Under the pieces are notes generated by a model that was given only the letters and a program-made list of their open reading frames with translations, did not search any database and was not told the origin of the DNA. 64,000 nt of DNA, taken from positions 256,556 to 320,555 of the forward strand of contig JALUXX010000011.1 of assembly GCA_027013145.1 (NCBI GenBank), in the 5' to 3' direction. This document shows positions 56,562-63,143 of the stretch, one piece after another; within the stretch, counting starts at the first letter, position 1; every line of letters begins with the position of its first letter. The translations under genes were made by a program, and so were the position numbers. This DNA is from Gammaproteobacteria bacterium (lineage in GTDB: Bacteria > Pseudomonadota > Gammaproteobacteria > 21-64-14).

Positions 56562-57424
56562 ACAACGCGCGTTACCTGCGCAGGCGACTGACGAACGTCG
56601 TCAACATGGGGGTCGCCGTCCTGCTGACCGGGTTGGCCCTGTTTTTCCTGGCCTGGATCCTGTTCGTGCTCGCCGCCAAGGGAATCGGCTACGTACATCC
56701 CGCCCTGTTCGTCGAGAGCACGCCGGGCGCAGGTATCCCGGGCGGTGGCCTCGAAAACGCCTTTATCGGCAGCCTCATCATGACAGGACTCGGACTCCTG
56801 ATGGGCGCGCCGGTCGGTATCCTCGCCGCCACCTATCTGGCCGAGTTCGGTCATCACACCCGGCTGGCGATGACTGTGCGATTCATCAACGATGTACTGC
56901 TATCGGCACCCTCTATCGTGATCGGGGTATTCGTCTACGGCGTCGTCGTCGAACCCATGGGGCACTTCTCGGGTTGGGCAGGCGCCATCGCGCTCGCCAT
57001 CATCGCGCTGCCAGTCACCGTGCGAACGACCGACAGCATGCTGCAGCTGGTCCCCGATCAGATGCGGGAGGCGGCCATCGCCCTCGGCACGCCGCGTTGG
57101 AAGGTCACGGTGTGGATCGTCTATCGCGCCTCCCTGCCGGGAATCGTCACCGGCGTCCTGTTGGCGACCGCGCGCATCATCGGCGAGGCCGCGCCGCTGC
57201 TGTTCACCTCGCTCGGCAACCAGTTCCTCACCCTCAATCCCAATCGGCCGATGGCCGCCGTGCCCCAGGTGTTGTTCAACTTCGCCATGGGCCCTTACGA
57301 AAACTGGCACCGGATCGCCTGGGCCGGCGCCCTCACGACCACCCTTCTGGTGCTCCTGCTGATGATCGCCGCGCGTCTGCCTTCGGGGCGTGGTCGATCG
57401 GCGAAATCCGGCCAGGGTCGTTGA
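56558..57424 (+). CDS. pstA: Phosphate ABC transporter permease PstA
   Basis: A 288-residue permease. The EAA loop is LVPDQMREAAIALGTPRWKVTVWIVYRASLPGIVTGVLLATARIIGEAAPLLFTSLGN. It starts with GTG overlapping pstC. The usual next genes pstB (ATPase) and phoU are not found: 413 non-coding bases and then the opposite-strand engB follow. The ATPase must be supplied from elsewhere. Confidence 0.96.
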   Translation: MNNARYLRRRLTNVVNMGVAVLLTGLALFFLAWILFVLAAKGIGYVHPALFVESTPGAGIPGGGLENAFIGSLIMTGLGLLMGAPVGILAATYLAEFGHHTRLAMTVRFINDVLLSAPSIVIGVFVYGVVVEPMGHFSGWAGAIALAIIALPVTVRTTDSMLQLVPDQMREAAIALGTPRWKVTVWIVYRASLPGIVTGVLLATARIIGEAAPLLFTSLGNQFLTLNPNRPMAAVPQVLFNFAMGPYENWHRIAWAGALTTTLLVLLLMIAARLPSGRGRSAKSGQGR

Positions 57425-57700
57425 GCCGCTGCGTGCCGCCCGCCGAGCCGCGTCGGCGGGGGGCGGGCGCGGGCGTCGCGGGAGGTCGGTCGCTGCGGTC
57501 ACGGGGGGCGATCTGCGGGAGCGAACGACTCGCTCTACGGTAGTGGCGCGTGCGACACCGGGCCGGCGGCCCATCGACGGGAGCGGCGGGGTGCGGGCGA
57601 AGCGCGCGGCCGCGGCACCGGACTTGGCGCACCGCGACCACGGACCCGCACCGGCTCGGGTCAGGGCGTGAACTTTCCGCAACCGCCCCGGTCATACCTC
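57425..57700. other. Non-coding interval between pstA and the hairpin cluster
   Basis: No supported gene and no similarity to PstB is seen in any frame. A weak promoter-like pair, GTGAAC (57668-57673) and TCATAC (57692-57697, 18-base spacing), lies just before the hairpin cluster on the + strand. Confidence 0.5.
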
Positions 57701-57826
57701 GTGGGCGCTAGGATTGGCGCCCACCCGCTTTTCCTCCCTGAGCGGGTACATACACCCGGTTTTCCCCAGACCGGGTGGAAGCGTTGCCCCGGTTTTCTCC
57801 CCCCCTTGAAAACCGGGGTTTTTTTT
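57701..57826 (+). ncRNA. Candidate small RNA: four hairpins with C-rich loops
   Basis: Four consecutive stem-loops. H1: GTGGGCGC (57701-57708) with GCGCCCAC (57717-57724). H2: CCCGCT (57724-57729) with AGCGGG (57741-57746), loop TTTCCTCCCTG. H3: CACCCGGT (57753-57760) with ACCGGGTG (57770-57777), loop TTTCCCCAG. H4: CCCCGGTTTTC (57787-57797) with GAAAACCGGGG (57808-57818), loop TCCCCCCCTT, then T8. Three successive pyrimidine loops complementary to Shine-Dalgarno sequences suggest a translation-repressing sRNA. Alternatively it is only an elaborate pst 3' UTR. Bounds and promoter are inferred. Confidence 0.5.
57787..57826 (+). terminator. Strong Rho-independent terminator
   Basis: A perfect 11-bp stem (57787-57797 with 57808-57818) followed directly by eight T. 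It ends + strand transcription from pstA or from the candidate sRNA, and lies 12 bases beyond the end of the opposite engB gene. Confidence 0.95.
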
Positions 57827-57837
57827 GGCCGCGTCGT

Positions 57838-58443
57838 TCAGGCGTCGGCATCCCCCAGCCAGCGGTCGAGCACCGCTTCCAGTTCATCGAGCCCGGTTCC
57901 CTGTAGGGACGAGAATACCTGCACGCCGACATCCGGACCGCGTCCATTCATTTCGCGAAGTACCTGCATGCGCGCGATGTTTACCCGGTTGCGGGACAAC
58001 TTGTCCGCCTTGGTGAGCAGGGCGTGTACCGGCAGCGAGGCGGCCGCGCACCAGCGAAGCAGGTTTTCGTCACCCGCGCCGAGGGGGTGGCGGATGTCCA
58101 TGACCAGGATGATCCCGCACAGCGAGCGTCGCCGCTCGAGGTAGTCGGTGACGCTGCGTTCCCAGCGCGCCTTCAGTGCGCGCGGGACCTTCGCATAGCC
58201 GTAACCCGGCAGGTCGACGAGGCGCCGCGTCGGCCCGACCTCGAAGAAATTGAGCAACTGCGTGCGCCCCGGCGAACGGCTCACCCGCGCGAGACCGCGA
58301 CGGCCGGCGAGGGCGTTCAGTACACTCGACTTGCCGGCGTTGGAGCGCCCCGCGAAGGCCACTTCGCGCCCGACATCGGGCGGCGCACCGGTCCGGTCCG
58401 GCGCGCCGGTGAGAAAGCGCGCATTCCGATAGCGTCGACTCAT
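57838..58443 (-). CDS. engB: Ribosome biogenesis GTP-binding protein EngB (YihA)
   Basis: A 201-residue essential GTPase needed for large-subunit assembly. G1 is GRSNAGKSS (32-40), G2 RTQLLNFF, G3 DLPGYGYAKVP and G4 TKADKLS, all canonical. ATG 58443 gives the normal length (E. coli 210); the longer frame to 58722 runs into the cytochrome gene on the other strand. The ribosome site is weak. It diverges from cytochrome c4, its usual neighbour in gammaproteobacteria. Confidence 0.96.
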   Translation of the reverse strand: MSRRYRNARFLTGAPDRTGAPPDVGREVAFAGRSNAGKSSVLNALAGRRGLARVSRSPGRTQLLNFFEVGPTRRLVDLPGYGYAKVPRALKARWERSVTDYLERRRSLCGIILVMDIRHPLGAGDENLLRWCAAASLPVHALLTKADKLSRNRVNIARMQVLREMNGRGPDVGVQVFSSLQGTGLDELEAVLDRWLGDADA

Positions 58444-58472
58444 GGCCCCAGTCGTGTCCAGCGTCGCGACGC

Positions 58473-58503
58473 AGTTGACCGCCGGGCGGTCAACTGATAT
58501 ATA
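58473..58503 (+). promoter_or_regulatory. Cytochrome c4 promoter with 23-bp palindromic operator
   Basis: A palindrome with perfect 11-base arms (AGTTGACCGCC / GGCGGTCAACT) around G58484 spans 58473-58495. It contains the -35 TTGACC (58475-58480). After 17 bases follows TATATA (58498-58503), so a near-consensus sigma-70 promoter is overlapped by an operator-like site. The cognate regulator is unknown. Confidence 0.75.
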
Positions 58504-58618
58504 GTGCAACGCATTTTCCGCCCTCCTCTCTTCGGTGCGGTGCCCGACCCGCTCCCGCGTCGCGGCGCAGTGGCGGGCGAAACGGCTACGCGCCCAGGCC
58601 CTAGGGAGCCAGTACACC

Positions 58619-59230
58619 ATGAAAAGGTGGTTACCCGCACTGCTCGTCTGCACGCCTCTCGTATTGGGGGCCGCCCCTGCGCTGGCGGCCGGAAACGCGA
58701 AGGCCGGCGAGGCCATTTCCACGACCTGTCGTGGTTGCCACGGCCAGAAGGGGATCAGTCCGAATCCACAGTGGCCGAATCTCGCCGGCCAGAACGCCTC
58801 CTACATCGTCAAGGAGCTGGGTGACTTCAAGGCCGGCCGGCGCACCAACCCGATTATGGGCCCGCAGGCGGCGCATCTCACCCCCGTGCAGATGGAAAAC
58901 CTCGCGGCATTCTTCTCCTCCCTGAAGCCCGCCGTCGGCGCCGCCGACCCCAAGCTCGTCGCCGAGGGGGAGAGCATCTATCGCGGCGGCGACCGCGCGA
59001 CCGGCGTCCCCGCGTGCATGGCGTGTCACGGACCCGAGGGCAAGGGCAACCCCGCGGCCCGTTACCCGGCCCTGCGCGGGCAGCACGCGGCCTACGTCGT
59101 CGCCCAACTCGAGGCCTTTCGCTCAGGCAAGCGCCACAACGATCCCGACAAGATGATGCGCGACATCGCCGCCCGGCTGACGCCGCAGCAGATCCAGGCG
59201 GTCGCCTCCTACGTCCAGGGCTTGTACTGA
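58619..59230 (+). CDS. Di-heme cytochrome c4
   Basis: A 203-residue periplasmic electron carrier. The signal peptide ends at about A24 (LGAAPALAA). Two class I cytochrome domains have heme sites C37-RG-C40-H41 and C133-MA-C136-H137, with Met ligands likely in TNPIMGPQAAHLTP and DPDKMMRDIAARLTP. The tandem-domain symmetry is the cytochrome c4 hallmark; c4 usually donates to cbb3-type oxidases. The related FccA subunit of sulfide dehydrogenase is less likely. Maturation needs the ccm operon found at 43-50 kb. ATG 58619 was chosen because it begins the signal peptide. Confidence 0.93.
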   Translation: MKRWLPALLVCTPLVLGAAPALAAGNAKAGEAISTTCRGCHGQKGISPNPQWPNLAGQNASYIVKELGDFKAGRRTNPIMGPQAAHLTPVQMENLAAFFSSLKPAVGAADPKLVAEGESIYRGGDRATGVPACMACHGPEGKGNPAARYPALRGQHAAYVVAQLEAFRSGKRHNDPDKMMRDIAARLTPQQIQAVASYVQGLY

Positions 59231-59240
59231 GCGCAGTCGC

Positions 59241-59261
59241 GGCGCACCCGGGCGGTGCGCC
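59241..59261 (+). terminator. Hairpin after cytochrome c4
   Basis: GGCGCACC (59241-59248) pairs with GGTGCGCC (59254-59261), loop CGGGC, followed by a pyrimidine-rich but not U-only tract. A probable terminator 10 bases after the stop. Confidence 0.6.
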
Positions 59262-59335
59262 CTCTCCTCCTTGTCCCGCGGGCCGCAGCGGTGACTGCGG
59301 TCCGCCGCCGCCTCCCCGCCACGTCGCTGCACACC

Positions 59336-59363
59336 TTGCTTTTGTTTCGGGAAGTGCTACGCT
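59336..59363 (+). promoter_or_regulatory. Probable sigma-70 promoter of dsbA
   Basis: TTGCTT (59336-59341), a 16-base spacer and TACGCT (59358-59363), 38 bases before the dsbA start. Confidence 0.5.
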
Positions 59364-59401
59364 GAGTGTCCGTGCGGACCGACTCGGTTGAGGTCAACCC
59401 C

Positions 59402-60151
59402 ATGAAATCCCGACGAAACGGACGCACCCGCCGGCTGCGTCCGCGGTGCGTGCTGTGGCTGTTGCCGTGTCTGCTGCTGGTGGCGGGCGCGAGCCACGTG
59501 GGTGCGTATGCCGCTTCCACGGCCGAGTACGACGCGGGATTCGACTATAAGCTGATCGATCCCCCGGCCACGGTCCCGGGCGCCGAGCCGGGGAAGGTCA
59601 CGGTCGTCGAATTTTTCTGGTACGGCTGCCCCCACTGCTACCGCTTCGAGCCGTATCTGGACAAGTGGCTCGAGCACAAGCCCGACTACGTCCAGTTCAT
59701 CCGTATCCCCGCGCCGTTGAATCCGACCTGGACGGTCCATGCGCGCGCCTACTATGCGGCACAGGAACTCGGCGTGCTCCCGCGCCTGTTCCAGCCGTTG
59801 TTCGATGCCATCCAGCGCCAGGGTCCCGCGCTGGCGACCGAGGATGCGCTCGCCGGCTTCTTCACCCGTCACGGGGTGAAGCCGGCAGCCTTCCGCGCCG
59901 CCTACGGCTCGTTCTCGGTCGACGCCAAGGTGCGCCGCGCCCGGGCGCTGGCCCAGCGCGTCGGCGTGACCGGGGTGCCGACTCTGATGGTGGCGGGGCA
60001 GTACCGGACCAGCCTCGAGCGGGCCGGCAGCGACCAGCGCCTCATCGACATCGTCGCCTATCTCGCGCGCAAGGCGGCCGCCGAGCGCCGCGGCGCGGCG
60101 CGGCTCAAGTCGGCGGGGCCGGCCGCCGCCAACCAGTCGGGCGCGCACTAG
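59402..60151 (+). CDS. dsbA: Thiol:disulfide interchange protein DsbA
   Basis: A 249-residue periplasmic oxidase that forms disulfide bonds in exported proteins. A basic N-terminus and signal helix (CVLWLLPCLLLVAGASHVGA) lead into a thioredoxin fold with helical insert. The active site is C76-P77-H78-C79 in FFWYGCPHCYRFEP; the cis-Pro is in GVTGVPTLMV. The C-terminus has an extra Ala/Arg-rich tail. ATG 59402 was preferred to the in-frame start 12 codons upstream. A cytochrome c4-dsbA order is common in this class. Confidence 0.95.
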   Translation: MKSRRNGRTRRLRPRCVLWLLPCLLLVAGASHVGAYAASTAEYDAGFDYKLIDPPATVPGAEPGKVTVVEFFWYGCPHCYRFEPYLDKWLEHKPDYVQFIRIPAPLNPTWTVHARAYYAAQELGVLPRLFQPLFDAIQRQGPALATEDALAGFFTRHGVKPAAFRAAYGSFSVDAKVRRARALAQRVGVTGVPTLMVAGQYRTSLERAGSDQRLIDIVAYLARKAAAERRGAARLKSAGPAAANQSGAH

Positions 60152-60252
60152 CGCGGCCGACAGCGTACGCCGGGGCCCGCCGTAGCGGACCCCGGGCGGG
60201 CCGCCCCCCCTTCCGCGGGCGGGCGGCGCTGCAGCCAAGGACCGAGCGGCCG

Positions 60253-61887
60253 ATGAATGCAGCGGAACTCTTCGTCAAGTGCCTCGAGAACGAAGCCGTC
60301 GAGTACGTGTTCGGCCTGCCCGGCGAAGAGAACCTGGACGTCCTCGACGCGCTCATCGATTCGTCGATCCGCTTCGTCACGACGCGCCACGAGCAGGGCG
60401 CCGCGTTCATGGCCGACGTCTACGGGCGCCTTACGGGCCATGCCGGCGTATGCCTGTCGACCCTCGGCCCCGGGGCGACCAACCTCGTCACCGGCGTCGC
60501 GGACGCGAACATGGACCATGCGCCCCTGGTCGCCGTCTCCGGGCAGGCGGGCACCAACCGGCTGCACAAGGAGTCGCACCAGACGCTCGATCTGGAACTC
60601 ATGTTCGCGCCCGTCACCAAGTATTCCTCGCGCCTCCTTACACCGAATATCATCACCGAAGTCGTACGCAAGGCGTTCAAGCTGGCACAGACCGAGAAGA
60701 TGGGCGCCTGCTTCATCGAGTTCCCCGAGAACATTGCGCGTATGGCCATCGACGATGCGCCGCTGCCGGTGCGCCAGCCCACGCCGCCGGAGCCTTCCAC
60801 CGACCGCCTGAACTACGCCGCAGAGCTGATTTCCGAGGCCCGTGACCCGATTATTCTCGCGGGCAACGGCGTGATCCGAAGCCGGGCCTGGCGGCAGCTC
60901 GCCGAGTTCTCGCGCCGCCTCAACATCCCCGTGGCCAATACCTTCATGGCCAAGGGCGTCGTCCCCTTCTTCAAGAATCCGCTGGCGCTCGGCAGCGTGG
61001 GCCTCCAGTCCAACGACTATGTCAACTGCGGGTTCAGCCGCGCCGACGTCATCATCTGCGTCGGCTACGACCTCGCCGAGTATCACCCCAAGCTGTGGCA
61101 TCCGACCCGCGACCGCAAGTTGATCCATATCGACGCCAACCCCGCGGAGGTCGACGCCCACTACAACATCGAGTGCGGGGTCGTGGGCGACATCAAGCAC
61201 AGCCTGACGCGGATCGCCGAGCTGGCCACCCCGCACGAAGACCACAAGATGCGCGTGCTGCGCACCATGCTGATGGAGGAGATGCAGGCGCTCAGCGAAG
61301 ATCAGGGCTATCCGATCAAGCCGCAGAAGATCATCTGGGATCTGCGCACCGCGATGGAACTCGAGGACATCGTCGTCTGCGACGTGGGTGCGCACAAGAT
61401 GTGGATGGCGCGGATGTTCCGCTGCGAGTATCCGAACACCTGCATCATCTCCAACGGTTTCGCGAGCATGGGCATCGCCGTTCCGGGGGCGATCGCCGCC
61501 AAGATGGTGTATCCGGATCGCTCCGTCGTGGCCGTGACCGGCGACGCGGGTTTTCTCATGAACTGCCAGGAGATCGAGACCGCGGTGCGTCTCGATATCC
61601 CCATCGTCGTTTTGATCTGGAACGACGGGGGATACGGCCTGATCGAGTGGAAGCAGATGAATCATTTCCAGCGTTCCGCCTACGTCAGGTTCGGCAATCC
61701 CGACTTCGTGAAGCTGGCGGAGGCCTTCGGCGCCAAGGGGTATCGCGTGCGCAGCACGGCCGAACTGCTGCCCACCCTGAACGAGGCGCTGGCCGCCCGG
61801 AGTGTCTGCATCGTGGACTGCCCGGTCGACTACTCCGAGAACCTCAAGCTCACCTCGAAGCTGGGCGAGATGGTCTGCCCGATATGA
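60253..61887 (+). CDS. Acetolactate-synthase-like thiamine-diphosphate enzyme
   Basis: A 544-residue enzyme of the ThDP family. The N-terminal PYR domain has the catalytic Glu in VFGLPGEENLDVLDALI, and LSTLGPGATNLVTGVADANMDHAPLVAVSGQ. The PP domain has the ThDP/Mg motif VTGDAGFLMNCQEIETAVRLDIPIVVLIWNDGGYG. It resembles stand-alone catabolic AlsS-type synthases more than IlvB: no small regulatory subunit is adjacent and there is little sign of a FAD site. The likely product is acetolactate from pyruvate, but related carboligases cannot be excluded. The stop overlaps the next gene (ATGA). Confidence 0.85.
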   Translation: MNAAELFVKCLENEAVEYVFGLPGEENLDVLDALIDSSIRFVTTRHEQGAAFMADVYGRLTGHAGVCLSTLGPGATNLVTGVADANMDHAPLVAVSGQAGTNRLHKESHQTLDLELMFAPVTKYSSRLLTPNIITEVVRKAFKLAQTEKMGACFIEFPENIARMAIDDAPLPVRQPTPPEPSTDRLNYAAELISEARDPIILAGNGVIRSRAWRQLAEFSRRLNIPVANTFMAKGVVPFFKNPLALGSVGLQSNDYVNCGFSRADVIICVGYDLAEYHPKLWHPTRDRKLIHIDANPAEVDAHYNIECGVVGDIKHSLTRIAELATPHEDHKMRVLRTMLMEEMQALSEDQGYPIKPQKIIWDLRTAMELEDIVVCDVGAHKMWMARMFRCEYPNTCIISNGFASMGIAVPGAIAAKMVYPDRSVVAVTGDAGFLMNCQEIETAVRLDIPIVVLIWNDGGYGLIEWKQMNHFQRSAYVRFGNPDFVKLAEAFGAKGYRVRSTAELLPTLNEALAARSVCIVDCPVDYSENLKLTSKLGEMVCPI

Positions 61888-62741
61888 CGCTCAGCTATCC
61901 CGCCGACGGGGTCGTTGCCCGACCTCGCACCCGCTATCCGGGCGCCGCGGAGGGAGAGCCGCGCCGCGTCGGACGTGAGATCGGGCAGCGCCTGCGGCTG
62001 CTGAGCTATAACATCCAGGCGGGCATCTCGACCGCTCACTTCCATCAGTACCTGACCCGGAGCTGGAAGCACGTGCTGCCGGATTCCGAGCGTTTCGTGA
62101 ACCTGGACAGCATCTCGCGCCTCGTCAGCACCTTCGATATCGTCGGCCTCCAGGAGGTGGACCCCGGCAGCCTGCGCAGCGGTTTCGTCAACCAGACCGA
62201 GTACCTCGCCCTCAAGGCGGGGTTCCCCTACTGGCATCACCAGACCAACCGCCGTATCGGAAAGTTCGCGCGCCAGAGCATCGGAATCCTGAGCCGCTTC
62301 CGTCCCGTCCAACTGACCGAGCACAAGCTCCCCGGCCGGATACCGGGCCGCGGCGCGCTGCGCGCGGAGTTCGCGGGCGGCGGCGCACGCCTGGTACTGT
62401 TGATCATCCATCTCGCGCTGGGACGCCGCGCGCGCCTGCAACAGCTCAAGTTCATCGGCGAGTTGATCAGCGGCGACCCCAACGTGATCGTGATGGGCGA
62501 CCTGAACTGCCGCTCGCGCAGCCCCGAAATGGACCAGTTGCTCGAGGATACCGGGCTGTGCGAGCCGGTCCACAACCTGCTCACCTTCCCGAGCTGGCGC
62601 CCGAGCCGGAACATCGACCACATCCTCGTCAGCCCGTCCCTCAAGGTGGAGCGGGTTTCCGTGCTCAACTACCCGTTTTCCGATCATCTCCCGGTCGCAA
62701 TGGATGTGACCCTGCCCGGCGGGCTGCGGCTGGGGGCATGA
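61884..62741 (+). CDS. Endonuclease/exonuclease/phosphatase-family hydrolase
   Basis: A 285-residue EEP-fold metallohydrolase. Motifs are LRLLSYNIQAG (metal-binding Asn), DIVGLQEVD (catalytic Glu), IIHLALGRRARLQQLKFI, VIVMGDLNCRS (Asp/Asn pair), NIDHILVS and FSDHLPV (Asp-His). No signal peptide. Relatives cleave DNA, nucleotides, phospholipids or inositol phosphates, so the substrate is open. It overlaps both the upstream synthase-like gene and the downstream DUF3634 gene by four bases. Confidence 0.88.
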   Translation: MTLSYPADGVVARPRTRYPGAAEGEPRRVGREIGQRLRLLSYNIQAGISTAHFHQYLTRSWKHVLPDSERFVNLDSISRLVSTFDIVGLQEVDPGSLRSGFVNQTEYLALKAGFPYWHHQTNRRIGKFARQSIGILSRFRPVQLTEHKLPGRIPGRGALRAEFAGGGARLVLLIIHLALGRRARLQQLKFIGELISGDPNVIVMGDLNCRSRSPEMDQLLEDTGLCEPVHNLLTFPSWRPSRNIDHILVSPSLKVERVSVLNYPFSDHLPVAMDVTLPGGLRLGA

Positions 62742-63091
62742 CGGCCGCCCTGATCGGCCTGGCAGCGGCGGCGGTCGTCCTGGCGGTGCTGGCGCGGCGG
62801 CGGGCGGGCCGCCCGGACTTCGAACTCCGCCTGTATCCCCACGGCGCCACGGTGAGGCGCGGCGAGGTCCCCGACGCCTTCCTCGCGTCGTGCACCGAAG
62901 TGGCGCGCATCGCCGGCATCGATAAGGGCTGGATCCGCGGCTACGGGACGGCTGCGGCCGTGCAGCTTCGGTTTTCCGCCTCGATCCCGGAGCCGGTGCG
63001 CCAGCGATTCCGCAACGTGTGGCCCCACGGTGCGCCTCCGGCGCCGCGGCCACCGCGGCCCGGCATCCCCCGGCGCCGTGCACGCGGCTGA
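62738..63091 (+). CDS. DUF3634-like membrane-anchored protein
   Basis: A 117-residue protein with an N-terminal membrane helix (LIGLAAAAVVLAVLA), then a small soluble domain (FELRLYPHGATVRRGEVPDAFLASCTEVARIAGIDKGWIRGYG...VQLRFSASIPEPVRQRFRNVWP) that resembles DUF3634, and a basic Pro/Arg tail. The function is unknown. It overlaps the EEP hydrolase gene (ATGA) and precedes a diguanylate cyclase by 52 bases. Confidence 0.75.
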   Translation: MTAALIGLAAAAVVLAVLARRRAGRPDFELRLYPHGATVRRGEVPDAFLASCTEVARIAGIDKGWIRGYGTAAAVQLRFSASIPEPVRQRFRNVWPHGAPPAPRPPRPGIPRRRARG

Positions 63092-63143
63092 TGCCCCCGC
63101 GGGCGGGTATACTGGCGGCCCCGCAGCGACGGAGATCCACGCC

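Noticed and set aside
57425-57700. Degraded pstB remnant
   Set aside because: No Walker A, signature or Walker B trace in any frame.
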